Shown here one piece after another: positions 1-8,620 of a stretch of DNA of 41,777 bases (positions within the stretch are counted from its first letter, which is position 1; each line of letters starts with the position of its first letter). Source of the DNA: Deltaproteobacteria bacterium (GTDB lineage: Bacteria; Desulfobacterota; Desulfobacteria; Desulfobacterales; UBA2156); the NCBI GenBank assembly GCA_019309485.1, contig JAFDGC010000014.1, positions 1 through 41,777 on the forward strand, given 5' to 3'. The translations under genes were made by a program, and so were the position numbers. The notes under the pieces were generated by a model. The model saw only the letters and a program-made list of their open reading frames with translations. It had not been told where the DNA came from and ran no database searches.

Positions 1-1
1 C

Positions 2-991
2 CTCTATGAATATTATGACGAGCGGGGTCTCGGCGACACCAACGCCGGCTTCCTGGCCTTGCTCGGGGCCATCCGGGACTATCCCGTCGTGGTCGAACCG
101 CACACGGTGCACGGGCGTTTACGCGACTCAGAGGCCAATTTCATCTATCAGATGTGCAACCTTGCCGACGTGGTGTTGTTCAAGTGCGCCTACCAAAAAT
201 GGCGGCTCCAGTGGAACTTCGATGGCTTCGGATGGGCAATGCCGAGCAACATCATGGTCGTGCCGCACGGCGCCCGCCCCGACCGGCACTGGACCGTGGA
301 AAAGGTGCCTGAAATAAGAGCCGAGCTCGGTCTGGACCGGGCGCACTGGCTCGGGCTGCACATCGTGGGGCTGATCGGTTGGATTCAATCGAACAAACGC
401 TGGGATATCCTGATCTCCATGTGGGGGGAAATCGCCCATGAAATCAAACGTCATGAAATCAAACGTCGCACCGGAGAGGAATGGGATCTGCTGGCGGCCG
501 GCACCATGCGCGATCCCCACGACAAGGAAAATTATGAGAAATACAAGAACGAGGTGGAACTGCTGGAGCGCGAAGGGCTGGCGCATTACTACGAGTTTGT
601 GCCCCGGGGAGACATCTACTACAAGATGATGGCCGTCTGCGACTTTATCGTGCTGCCTTCCCAGGATGAAACCCAATCCGGCACCCTGGCGCGCATCATC
701 GCTCTGAACAAGCCCTATATCACCACGGCGCCGATGGAGGGATTGACCTCCCAGACCCTGGAAAACGAAGGAGGTCTCATGTTCACCACGAAGAAAATGT
801 TGCGGGAGAAGGTCATCCGCCTGGCCTGCTCCGAAAAGCTGCGCATGAAACTCGGCGACAATCTCCGACGCTACTTGGATGAAGTGGTGTCATGGGACGT
901 GGTTGCCGAACAATACAACGAGGCCTACCGGCTCGCCCGCGAGGCAAAGCGAACGGGGAAAGCGCCGGAGCTGCCCATGGAGTTTGAATAA
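2..991 (+). CDS. Glycosyltransferase, GT-B fold (5' end outside window)
   Basis: The frame is open from the first bases of the window, so the N-terminus is missing; the TTG at 59 is internal. The visible 330 or so residues contain the C-terminal half of a GT4-like retaining glycosyltransferase. A nucleotide-sugar-binding region carries FVPRGDIYYKMMAVCDFIVL, followed by PSQDETQSGTLARIIALNKP, the usual place of the sugar-nucleotide Glu motif. A helical tail of the kind that closes GT-B folds ends the protein. The stop overlaps the ATG of the next gene (TAATG), which indicates translational coupling with the GH130 gene. Together they suggest synthesis and remodelling of a mannose-containing glycan. 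The acceptor and donor sugars cannot be told from the sequence. Confidence 0.8.
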   Translation, partial: LYEYYDERGLGDTNAGFLALLGAIRDYPVVVEPHTVHGRLRDSEANFIYQMCNLADVVLFKCAYQKWRLQWNFDGFGWAMPSNIMVVPHGARPDRHWTVEKVPEIRAELGLDRAHWLGLHIVGLIGWIQSNKRWDILISMWGEIAHEIKRHEIKRRTGEEWDLLAAGTMRDPHDKENYEKYKNEVELLEREGLAHYYEFVPRGDIYYKMMAVCDFIVLPSQDETQSGTLARIIALNKPYITTAPMEGLTSQTLENEGGLMFTTKKMLREKVIRLACSEKLRMKLGDNLRRYLDEVVSWDVVAEQYNEAYRLAREAKRTGKAPELPMEFE

Positions 992-1935
992 TGGCCGGCC
1001 CGACAGACCTGTTCCACCGCCACCCGGACAACCCTATCCTGACGGTGCGGGCGCTGCCCTATGCAGCAGGGGCCGTGTTCAATCCCGGCGTCACCGAGGC
1101 GGACGGTGAAACCCTGCTGCTCATGCGGGTCGAGGGCTTTGACGGCCGCTCCCACCTGACTTGCGCCCGCAGCCGCGACGGCATCAAAGACTGGCGGGTA
1201 GACGCCGCCCCGGTCCTGTCGCCCGGCTTAAAAGCGTATCCCGAGGAGGCCTGGGGTGTGGAGGATGCCCGTATTACCTGGATCAGGGAGCGGGCGGAAT
1301 GGGTGATTGCCTACACGGCCTATTCCGAATGCGGCCCCCTCGTGTCCCTCGCCATGACCAGGGATTTCCGTTCCTTCCGGCGGCTGGGCCCGGTCCTGCC
1401 GCCGGAGAACAAGGACGCCGCGCTCTTTCCCCGGCGCATCAGCGGCCGTTATTGCATGCTGCATCGTCCCGTTCCAGCCATACCGGGCTTCCCAGCGCAC
1501 ATCTGGATCTCCTTTTCTCCCGACCTGCACACCTGGGGCGGGCACCGGCTGTTGCTGACGGCCCGGGGACCGGGTTCCTGGGATGCCGCCAAAATCGGGA
1601 TGGCCACACCGCCCCTGGAAACTCCTGCAGGCTGGTTGATCCTGTATCACGGCGTGCGCCGTATGGGGGCGGGAGATGTCTACCGCCTGGGCCTGGCGTT
1701 GCTCGATCTTGATGACCCAAGCCACCTGATCCGTCGTCTTGACCATTGGGTTCTCGGCCCCGAGGCCCCCTATGAGCGGATGGGGGATACCCCCAACGTC
1801 GTCTTTCCCTGTGGTTGGATTCTCGTCGGAGATGAAATCCGGTTGTACTATGGCGCCGCCGATAGCTGTATTGCTCTTGCCGGCGCCAGTCTTGAAGAAG
1901 TGATGACCTGTCTTCTGAACGATTCATCATCTTGA
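991..1935 (+). CDS. GH130 family glycoside phosphorylase/hydrolase (mannoside-active type)
   Basis: 314 residues forming a single five-bladed beta-propeller domain of family GH130. The start resembles other family members (HPDNPIL). The conserved GVEDAR segment is at residues 89-94, and ENKDAALFPRR and the C-terminal YYGAADS segments follow. Characterised GH130 enzymes phosphorolyse or hydrolyse beta-mannosides, often giving mannose-1-phosphate; specificity here is not determinable. ATG 991 overlaps the preceding glycosyltransferase stop. It is paralogous to the gene at 2395-3348, with the same motif at the same residue numbers. A typical GH130 protein is 300-350 residues, so it looks complete. 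Confidence 0.85.
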   Translation: MAGPTDLFHRHPDNPILTVRALPYAAGAVFNPGVTEADGETLLLMRVEGFDGRSHLTCARSRDGIKDWRVDAAPVLSPGLKAYPEEAWGVEDARITWIRERAEWVIAYTAYSECGPLVSLAMTRDFRSFRRLGPVLPPENKDAALFPRRISGRYCMLHRPVPAIPGFPAHIWISFSPDLHTWGGHRLLLTARGPGSWDAAKIGMATPPLETPAGWLILYHGVRRMGAGDVYRLGLALLDLDDPSHLIRRLDHWVLGPEAPYERMGDTPNVVFPCGWILVGDEIRLYYGAADSCIALAGASLEEVMTCLLNDSSS

Positions 1936-1943
1936 GATTTGCA

Positions 1944-2408
1944 ATGAGAATTGCCTTGATTTCACCTATTGCCTGGCGTACACCGCCGAAAAAATACGGC
2001 CCTTGGGAACAGGTGGTCGTCCTGCTTGCGGACGGCCTGGCTGCAAGGGGGCATGATGTCACCCTGTTCGCCACCGGCGATTCACGCACCGCCGTACGCC
2101 TGCGCGCCGTCTGCCCACGTCCCTATGAAGAAGACAAGTCGCTGGATTCCAAGGTGTGGGAATGCATGCATATCGCGGAAGTGTTCGAACATGCGGATGA
2201 TTTCGACATCATCCACAATCACTTCGATTTCCTGCCGCTGAGCTACGCGGGCCTGGCAGCCGGGGATTCCGTCGATATCCCGCGCAACACCTTCCATCGC
2301 ATTGCCAATGCAGGCAAAGAAGACATGGTATTTATCGAGGTGCAGCAGGGGGCGTATTTCGGCGAAGACGACATCGAGCGGCTGGAGGATGATTATGGTC
2401 GGGTATAG
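1944..2408 (+). pseudogene. Chimeric remnant: glycosyltransferase N-terminus fused to ManC-type cupin C-terminus
   Basis: The first roughly 100 residues (MRIALISPIAWRTPPKKYGP onward, with ADGLAARGHDVTLFATGDS) are the N-terminal Rossmann start of a GT4 glycosyltransferase. After PLSYAGL the homology changes abruptly. The remaining 50 or so residues (GDSVDIPRNTFHRI, then VQQGAYFGEDDIERLEDDYG) match the C-terminal cupin end of type II mannose-6-phosphate isomerase/mannose-1-phosphate guanylyltransferase. The junction lies near 2250-2265. An in-frame deletion that removed the rest of both genes explains this best. ATG 1944 is chosen over TTG 1932 because it gives the canonical family start. The end overlaps the start of the next GH130 gene, preserving the ancestral ManC-GH130 coupling. 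It is unlikely to have either parental activity. Confidence 0.75.
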
Positions 2409-3348
2409 ACTCGTCCACCGTCACGAGCACAATCCGATCCTGACGCCGGATAACGTGCCCTTCCCGGTGGCCACCGTACACAACGGGGCCGTGACGCGAT
2501 ATAACGATCGCTACGTGATGCTCTTTCGTGCCCATCTGCGCAACGGCCGTTCGGTCATCGGCATGGCGGAAAGCGGGGATGGATTCCGCTTCACGGTGCG
2601 GCCCGATCCCTGGCTGACACCCGCTGCCGACGGCGTGTTCGCGGAATACGAGGCCTTTGGCGTGGAGGACCCCCGCATCTGCCGGATCGATGGAATCTAT
2701 TACATAACCTACAGCGCCTATTCAACGCACGGCGTGCGCATTGCACTTGCCAGGACAGAGGATTTTCAGCAGGTCGAACGTATCGCCCTGATCACCCAGG
2801 CGGATCACCGCAACATCGTCCTCTTCCCACAGCGCTTTAACGGCCGCTACGCGCGTTTGGACCGACCGCATACCGGCATCAACCCCTGGTCCATCTGGAT
2901 TTCGTACTCTTCCGACCTCATCCGCTGGGGTGAATCAAGACGGCTGATGGCACCCATGCCATACCATTGGGACGAACTCAAGATCGGTCCCGGTGCCACG
3001 CCGTTCGCCACCGGCCGGGGCTGGCTGCACATCTTCCACGGCGTCTTCCAGACAATGAACGGCGCCGTCTACCGGCTCGGTGCGGCCCTGCACGCACCCG
3101 ACGACCCGGCAAAGATCGTGGCAGTGGCTGATGAGTGGATCATCGAACCGGAGTCTCCGTGGGAACGTTCCGGCTATGTGCCCAACGTGGTGTTTTGCTG
3201 CGGTGCGGTCCCTGAAGCGGATGGAACGGTGAAAATTTACTGGGGCGGAGCAGATACCGTGATGTGCGCCGGCACCGCATATATTAATGAACTGGTGGAC
3301 GTGTGCCTGCAGCGGCCACGTCCGGCACTGCCCGGAAGTGTCGGGTAA
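2395..3348 (+). CDS. GH130 family glycoside phosphorylase/hydrolase, second copy
   Basis: 317 residues, a complete GH130 propeller starting MVGYRLVHRHEHNPIL, with GVEDPR at residues 89-94 and a C-terminal IYWGGADTVMCAG segment. ATG 2395 is chosen because GGAGG at 2384-2388 sits six bases before it; ATG 2389 is too close and upstream codons give no family match. The start lies inside the end of the chimeric remnant, a tight coupling that probably reflects an intact manC in the ancestor. ManC uses mannose-1-phosphate, the usual phosphorolysis product of GH130 enzymes, which fits that pairing. The substrate is not known. Confidence 0.85.
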   Translation: MVGYRLVHRHEHNPILTPDNVPFPVATVHNGAVTRYNDRYVMLFRAHLRNGRSVIGMAESGDGFRFTVRPDPWLTPAADGVFAEYEAFGVEDPRICRIDGIYYITYSAYSTHGVRIALARTEDFQQVERIALITQADHRNIVLFPQRFNGRYARLDRPHTGINPWSIWISYSSDLIRWGESRRLMAPMPYHWDELKIGPGATPFATGRGWLHIFHGVFQTMNGAVYRLGAALHAPDDPAKIVAVADEWIIEPESPWERSGYVPNVVFCCGAVPEADGTVKIYWGGADTVMCAGTAYINELVDVCLQRPRPALPGSVG

Positions 3349-3505
3349 CCGAACACCACAACCCGGACCTGCCTTTACCCGGGCTTCGGCATGGCAGCCG
3401 GCAGCCTCCGGAAACGGCATAACCGCCCAACCCTTGAATAATAATTTCATGGACCAGGAGGCAAGGAAGATCTTCAAGAAGTCAAACTAAAGTGAGATTT
3501 ATTCA

Positions 3506-5053
3506 ATGGAAAAGAAGCAATCATTAAAAGAATTTGAACAAACAGCAAAGGCCTTAGGATACGATAAAGAGAAGTTGCAAGCCTTTATAGAAATTTTTGA
3601 TAAAGTCTTAGGAGCGGTTCGTGAGCCCTTGGTGGTGCTTGATTCTGATTTAAAGGTTGTAAAGGCTAATCATTCCTTTTACCAGACCTTCAAGGTTAAA
3701 CCGGAGGGAACAGAAGGGGTATTAATTTATGATCTTGGCAGTCGGCAATGGGACATCCCAAAGCTTAGAGAACTCCTTGAAGATGTCCTTCCTCAGAATA
3801 CCACATTCAATGACTTTGAGGTGGAACATGACTTTGAGACCATAGGCCGAAAGATAATGTATCTGAACGCCAGACGGATTTACACGGAGTCGAAGCAAAC
3901 CCAGATGATCCTCCTAGCTATCGAGGATGTGACTGAGCGTGAATATTATAAAAGACATCTTGAGGAACTTGTTGAAAAGCGAACGGTCGAAATCAGCGAA
4001 GCAAGAGAAGAAGCGGAAAAAGGAAAGCAAATCGCTGAAGCCGCACTGTTGGAAATAAAGGAATTAAAAGATCAACTTGAAGCCGAGAGAGCGTATCTAC
4101 AGGAAGAAATCAAGTTGAAGTACAACCATGAGAACATTATTGGCCAGAGTGATGGGATCAATTACGTGCTGTATAAGGTTGAACAAATTGCCCGCAGCAA
4201 TACAATCGTCCTGGTTCTTGGCGAGACCGGAACCGGCAAAGAGCTGGTAGCTCGGGCCATTCACGGTTTGAGCTTGCGCAAAGAGCGTGCCTTGGTCAAA
4301 CTGGATTGTGCCACACTGCCTTCAAATCTTATTGAAAGTGAGCTGTTTGGGCATGAAAGAGGTGCTTTCACCGGGGCCCATTCCAGAAAACTGGGGCGAT
4401 TTGAGGTGGCCGACGGTGCCACCCTTTTTTTGGATGAAATTGGCGAGTTACCGCTGGAACTGCAACCCAAGCTGCTCAGAGTGGTGCAGGATGGTGAGTT
4501 TGAACGGTTGGGCGGCTCCCGCACCATCAAGATCGATGTGCGGATTATTGCAGCCACAAATCGCAATCTGGAAGAGGAGGTCCGCAGTGGCCGGTTCCGT
4601 GACGATCTCTGGTACCGTTTAAATATTTTTCCTATTACCGTGCCACCACTCCGGGATCGGGTGGATGACATTCCGCTTCTTGCCGGCTTTTACGTCAACA
4701 AGATCTCCAAGCGAATGGGCAAGTCCATTGAGATCATTCCGACGAGAGTCATGAATGCCTTGCAGAATTATCACTGGCCCGGCAATGTCCGTGAACTGGA
4801 AAACGTCCTCGAACGTGCGGTGATTAACTCCTCGGGTCCCAAGCTGCGCCTGGTGGATGAATTGAAGAAGCCGCAAAAGAATTTATCAACTGCGCAAAAA
4901 ACGCTGGAAGCGGTCGAGCGCGACCACATTGTGCGAATCCTCGAGCAAACGCAATGGAAGATCAGCGGAAAAAACGGGGCTGCCGAGATCCTTGGGCTCA
5001 ACCGAAGCACGTTGCGGGCCCGAATGCGAAAACTGGGTATCCTCAGGCCATAA
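3506..5053 (+). CDS. PAS-domain sigma-54-dependent transcriptional activator
   Basis: 515 residues. An N-terminal PAS-like sensor covers about residues 30-150, followed by a charged coiled coil (about 150-210) and a sigma-54 AAA+ domain with Walker A GETGTGKE at 239-246 and the sigma-54 contact loop GAFTGA at 286-291. VRELENVLERAV follows near 430 and a Fis-type helix-turn-helix (GAAEILGLNRSTLRARMRKL) ends the protein. There is no receiver domain, so it is probably controlled by a ligand, redox signal or partner sensed by the PAS domain. A near-consensus sigma-54 promoter 320 bp downstream makes the ABM and radical SAM genes its likely targets. The first 600 bp are visibly more AT-rich than the genes upstream. 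Confidence 0.92.
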   Translation: MEKKQSLKEFEQTAKALGYDKEKLQAFIEIFDKVLGAVREPLVVLDSDLKVVKANHSFYQTFKVKPEGTEGVLIYDLGSRQWDIPKLRELLEDVLPQNTTFNDFEVEHDFETIGRKIMYLNARRIYTESKQTQMILLAIEDVTEREYYKRHLEELVEKRTVEISEAREEAEKGKQIAEAALLEIKELKDQLEAERAYLQEEIKLKYNHENIIGQSDGINYVLYKVEQIARSNTIVLVLGETGTGKELVARAIHGLSLRKERALVKLDCATLPSNLIESELFGHERGAFTGAHSRKLGRFEVADGATLFLDEIGELPLELQPKLLRVVQDGEFERLGGSRTIKIDVRIIAATNRNLEEEVRSGRFRDDLWYRLNIFPITVPPLRDRVDDIPLLAGFYVNKISKRMGKSIEIIPTRVMNALQNYHWPGNVRELENVLERAVINSSGPKLRLVDELKKPQKNLSTAQKTLEAVERDHIVRILEQTQWKISGKNGAAEILGLNRSTLRARMRKLGILRP

Positions 5054-5059
5054 GGCCTG
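5044..5059 (+). terminator. Small hairpin across the activator stop codon
   Basis: CAGGCC and GGCCTG pair around an ATAA loop that contains the stop codon of the sigma-54 activator. There is no following T-run, so termination activity is uncertain. Confidence 0.25.
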
Positions 5060-5477
5060 GAAATCCTGTTTGATCTACGGGGAAATACAAAAACAGGCCG
5101 TCGACTTCCGAAGATAGAAAGCCGGGGACGATTTTCCTGAATACTCACCTGTTTTTTGTGCCCGGTTTCAAGCCGTTCTTTGTCCATTCCTATACATTCT
5201 CCAAGCAACACCCACATAACCGAAAAAATGTCAACGTCGTGGTCACATTTGACTACTTACCATATATGAGCACTATTTCGCATTGATCAGGCCGTCCCCC
5301 CCAACCTTTCGAAGTTATATATTCATTGATAATTCAATACGGTAGGACACACAAGGTCGCATTTATTCAGTCTGGCACGAAGCTTGAATATATAATAATG
5401 CAACGCTTGATTTTTTGGACGGTGGTCAGGACGGAGAGATTCCTGATTATAGAACTTTCACGGAGAGGAGTGCTCTC
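5054..5477. other. Intergenic region carrying the sigma-54 promoter
   Basis: About 420 bp without a convincing gene. An imperfect inverted repeat near 5228-5257 (GTCAA and TTGAC separated by about 14 bp) lies some 120-140 bp upstream of the -24/-12 element, a common distance for an enhancer-type activator site. That role is inference. Confidence 0.5.
5373..5388 (+). promoter_or_regulatory. Sigma-54 (-24/-12) promoter
   Basis: TGGCACG-AAGC-TTGAA matches the sigma-54 consensus TGGCACG-N4-TTGCW at 15 of 16 positions (only the C of TTGC differs). It lies 90 bp before the GTG start of the ABM protein and just downstream of a sigma-54 activator gene in the same orientation. Confidence 0.75.
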
Positions 5478-5855
5478 GTGATTATCGTGAGGATTTCAAT
5501 AAAGGCCCTCATGGAAAAAAGGACGGAGGTGATGCAGACACTTCTCTCGATGATTGAGCCGGCGAGAAAGGAGAAGGGGTGTCTAAGCTATGACGTTTTT
5601 TGCGATATCGATGGCAAAACAGTTTTCAATCTCATCGAGGAGTGGAAAACCCGTGAAGACTTGGATCGTCATATACGATCTGAAAGATTCAGTGTTTTGC
5701 TCGGGACAAAGAGCCTTTTAGTCAAGCCTTTGGAAATGAAAATCCATACGGTCTCCCATTCGGAAGGGGTGGAGGTCGTCAATGCCCTCAGGAACGAGGG
5801 AACCCATAAAAAAAGTTCCAATAAAAAGAAGAACAATTATGTCGTGGGAAAATAA
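5478..5855 (+). CDS. Antibiotic-biosynthesis-monooxygenase (ABM) fold protein
   Basis: 125 residues. A dimeric ferredoxin-like ABM domain covers about residues 1-95: VIIVRISIKA start, EKGCLSYDVFCDIDG, FNLIEEWKTREDLDRHI, then a LGTKSLLVKPLEMKIHTV end. A lysine-rich tail follows (KKSSNKKKNN). GTG 5478 is preferred over the upstream ATG 5415 because GGAGAGGAG at 5462-5470 is correctly spaced and the domain begins exactly there. ABM proteins range from heme-degrading and quinone monooxygenases to structural or quorum-signal proteins, so enzymatic function is not assigned. It is the first gene after the sigma-54 promoter and probably cotranscribed with the radical SAM gene 78 bp downstream. Confidence 0.7.
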   Translation: MIIVRISIKALMEKRTEVMQTLLSMIEPARKEKGCLSYDVFCDIDGKTVFNLIEEWKTREDLDRHIRSERFSVLLGTKSLLVKPLEMKIHTVSHSEGVEVVNALRNEGTHKKSSNKKKNNYVVGK

Positions 5856-5933
5856 TTCAAGAGACAGGCAAGCGGGTCTTCCATATCTTTCCGGAATGAC
5901 AAGGGATAATTTTAAGATGCGAAAGGAAAGCTT

Positions 5934-7415
5934 ATGAAGACATTGCTGATTTATCCCGAGTACCCGGCTACCTTTTGGAGTTTCAAATACGCCCTTAAAT
6001 TCATTCACAAAAGGGCGGCCTTGCCTCCCCTGGGCCTTCTGACGATAGGAGCAATGCTGCCCAAAGAATGGCCCAAGAAGTTGGTTGATTTGAATGTGGC
6101 AAAGCTCACTGAAAAAGACCTGGCGTGGGCTGATTGCGCTTTTATCAGCGGCATGGTTGTGCAAAGAGAGTCGGCACGTGAGATCATCGCCCGGTGTAAG
6201 GAGGCGAATATCAAGGTCATAGCCGGTGGGCCCCTCTTCACCAACGAATACGATGATTTTGAGGATGTGGACCATTTTGTACTGAATGAGGCCGAGCTGA
6301 CCCTTCCCCCCTTTCTGGCGGATCTGGAGAAGGGGAAAGCCGGGCACATCTATGAGACATCCGGCTTTTGCGACATTCGAAAGACACCTGCTCCCATGTG
6401 GGAATTGATGAATTTTAAACATTATGCCTCAATGAGCATCCAGTTTTCGCGTGGCTGTCCATTCAATTGTGATTTTTGTAACGTAACCGCACTGTTCGGG
6501 CATCGCCCACGCATCAAAACAGCCGAGCAGATTATTGGCGAGCTGGACGGGCTTTACGATCAAGGGTGGCGTGGACAGGTCTTTTTTGTGGATGACAACT
6601 TTATCGGCAACAAAGGTTATCTGAAGAACCATCTCCTGCCGGCACTCATCCGATGGCAGAAAGGCAAGAGGGGAGTCCCTTTCAACACAGAGGCTTCGGT
6701 TAACCTGGCCGATGACGAGCCGCTGATGGAAATGATGGTCCAAGCGGGTTTTGATGCGGTCTTCATCGGAATCGAAACACCTAACGAAGAAAGTCTGGCT
6801 GAATGCAACAAAAGGCAGAACAAGAACCGAGACCTCCTGGAGAGTGTAAAACGCATGCAGCGGGCCGGGCTGCAAGTGACCGGTGGCTTCATTGTCGGCT
6901 TTGACAGTGACACGCCATCCATCTTTCAGCGGCAGATTGACTTTATCCAAAAGAGCGGGATCGTCACGGCCATGGTGGGCTTACTGAACGCCCCTCCCGG
7001 CACGAAACTTTATGAACGAATGAGAAACGAGGGCCGGCTGATCGAATCTATCTCCGGAGATAACGCAGACGGCACAACCAACATTCTACCCAGAATGGGG
7101 CTTGATGTATTGCGCGAAGGCTACGGAAACCTGATGCAGCATATTTACTCACCCGAGCATTACTATAAACGAGCAATGACTTTCCTTCGGGAGTACAAGA
7201 GACCAAAGGTCAGGACCCCCCTGGATTTTCAACGTCTGCTGGCAGTCTTGCGGTCGAGCATCCGCCTGGGTGTTTTCGGAAAGGAACGATTCCAGTACTG
7301 GAAGATGATGATCTGGACTCTTTTTCGCCGGCCTGGATTGCTCCCGCTGAATATTACGCTTGCGATCTATGGCCATCATTTCCGTAAAATCTGTGAATTG
7401 AAGATCGCTCAGTGA
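5934..7415 (+). CDS. B12-binding-domain radical SAM protein with DUF4070 C-terminus
   Basis: 493 residues. An N-terminal cobalamin-binding-type Rossmann domain covers about 1-150. A radical SAM barrel follows with the cluster motif CPFNCDFC (C175, C179, C182), FVDDNFIGN, and GFDAVFIGIETPNEESL. A DUF4070-like C-terminal region (about 370-490) ends the protein. This architecture is shared with hopanoid C2-methylase HpnP and related lipid- or small-molecule-modifying enzymes. The canonical DxHxxG B12 motif is not evident in the N-terminal domain, so true cobalamin dependence is uncertain. It lies 78 bp after the ABM gene, probably under the sigma-54 promoter at 5373. A conserved-family assignment is secure; the substrate is unknown. 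Confidence 0.85.
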   Translation: MKTLLIYPEYPATFWSFKYALKFIHKRAALPPLGLLTIGAMLPKEWPKKLVDLNVAKLTEKDLAWADCAFISGMVVQRESAREIIARCKEANIKVIAGGPLFTNEYDDFEDVDHFVLNEAELTLPPFLADLEKGKAGHIYETSGFCDIRKTPAPMWELMNFKHYASMSIQFSRGCPFNCDFCNVTALFGHRPRIKTAEQIIGELDGLYDQGWRGQVFFVDDNFIGNKGYLKNHLLPALIRWQKGKRGVPFNTEASVNLADDEPLMEMMVQAGFDAVFIGIETPNEESLAECNKRQNKNRDLLESVKRMQRAGLQVTGGFIVGFDSDTPSIFQRQIDFIQKSGIVTAMVGLLNAPPGTKLYERMRNEGRLIESISGDNADGTTNILPRMGLDVLREGYGNLMQHIYSPEHYYKRAMTFLREYKRPKVRTPLDFQRLLAVLRSSIRLGVFGKERFQYWKMMIWTLFRRPGLLPLNITLAIYGHHFRKICELKIAQ

Positions 7416-7454
7416 GAAAGAAATATCATGGAAATAACCTTCATATGGGAAAAA

Positions 7455-7471
7455 CGGCCGGGTGCCGGCCG
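7455..7471 (+). terminator. Perfect GC-rich hairpin after the radical SAM gene
   Basis: CGGCCGG and CCGGCCG pair around a GTG loop, 40 bp after the radical SAM stop. There is no T-run, so it may pause or stabilise RNA rather than act as a classical intrinsic terminator. Confidence 0.4.
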
Positions 7472-7554
7472 GGGCCGATGACCTCGTCCAACTCATTGGT
7501 CGAAAGGTCATCCTATGCAAAAATATCACAACACAATTCAAGGAGGTATGATCA

Positions 7555-7905
7555 ATGAAACCAGAAACTGCAGGGAAAGTTAAGTATGGAGTTTGGGGTC
7601 TTGCTTGTGGGGCAGTCATCGCAATGATCATCGGCTTTGCGTGGGGGGGATGGACAACCTCCGGCACGACCAAAGCGATGACCGAAGAAGCGGTCTTGGC
7701 GAGTCAGGCGGCGATCTGCGTCGCCCAATTTATGAAGCAGCCCAATCATGAGGAGAAACTCAAGGAATTAGGGGAATTAGATTCATGGAAGAGGTCTGAA
7801 TTCATTGAAAAAGAGGGCTGGGATAAAATGCCCGGGCAGAAAAAGGCTGACTATGGCGTGAGTCAAGCATGCGCCGATGGACTTGGACTTCTTATCAAAA
7901 AATGA
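7555..7905 (+). CDS. Small single-pass membrane protein, unknown function
   Basis: 116 residues. Residues about 10-32 form one transmembrane helix (YGVWGLACGAVIAMIIGFAW), followed by a predicted periplasmic helical region with GTTKAMTEEAVLASQAAICVAQF, an acidic and lysine-rich middle and VSQACADGLGLLIKK at the end. Two cysteines, C67 or so and C107 or so, could be exported. A strong AAGGAGG precedes ATG 7555. I recognise it as the kind of conserved short membrane protein found in many proteobacteria, but no function is established. It may be cotranscribed with the radical SAM gene, although a hairpin lies between them. Confidence 0.7.
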   Translation: MKPETAGKVKYGVWGLACGAVIAMIIGFAWGGWTTSGTTKAMTEEAVLASQAAICVAQFMKQPNHEEKLKELGELDSWKRSEFIEKEGWDKMPGQKKADYGVSQACADGLGLLIKK

Positions 7906-7959
7906 ATTGGCTCACTGCTGTCCAAAAACGAGGGATTCCTAAAAGCAGTCCCAGATATT

Positions 7960-8620
7960 TCAATATGTTATGGAGCCAAGATCGTGTTCTGGGAAATTAG
8001 GTTCTCGCCAATCCGCCGTGCTGTTCAACACCAGGCATTGGAAGCGTGTATTGGACAGGATCGGGCAGCAGTGGTGGTAAATGGACCCTGAAGGAATCGG
8101 AACCTTCCTGGCCACGGTCACGTCATGTTTCTTGCCGTTGGAAATGTAGCCATAGGTCGGGAAGTACCCATCGTGATCCAGGAGGAGGTGGAGTTTAACG
8201 GGCCCTTTGGTGGCCGGAACTCGGCCCACTGGAAAAGGAACAGGCAAAGGGCGATGGTGATGCTGTCCGGGGAAAGTAGTTTGTTCTTGAAACGGAATCT
8301 TCCTTTTTTGGCGCAGAGGCTTTGCATAGACGGAGGGTGGCGTAGAAGAGGTCTTGAAACATCTGCCAGGGCCTGTGGGCGTCGGCCGGAGGAAAGGGTG
8401 GACTTTTTCGGCGCTTCTGTCATCCCAGGATGCCTCAATTTCCCGGTGGTGCAGGCCAGTTCACCGCAAATCCCCCGCAGGCTCTTGGCCCCGGGCCGGT
8501 TGGCAGAAGAGCATGACAACAAAATGGTCCCACGAACCGAACCCCTTGCTGTAACGAGTGATAGGACTTGCTTTTTTACGAACGGATTAAACACGAGCAT
8601 GAATTGTGTTTTACCGGCAT
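7960..8620 (-). pseudogene. Decayed IS4-family transposase (DUF4372 type)
   Basis: Pieces of one transposase are found in order but in different minus-strand frames. The start MPVKHNS is near 8620. A fragment RYSKGFGSWDHFVVMLFCQ is near 8490-8550. SLRGICGELACTTGKLRH then EAPKKSTLS are in another frame. RFRFKNKLLSPDSITIALCL follows, then KGPVKLHLLLDHDGYFPTYG with SNGKKHDVTVARKVPIPSGS to about 8077. At least three frameshifts and an N-terminal deletion separate them, and the C-terminal half of the transposase, including the region after the first catalytic domain, is absent. The tail at 7960-8076 does not match the family. I saw no terminal inverted repeats. It is an old, inactive insertion remnant. 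Confidence 0.75.
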
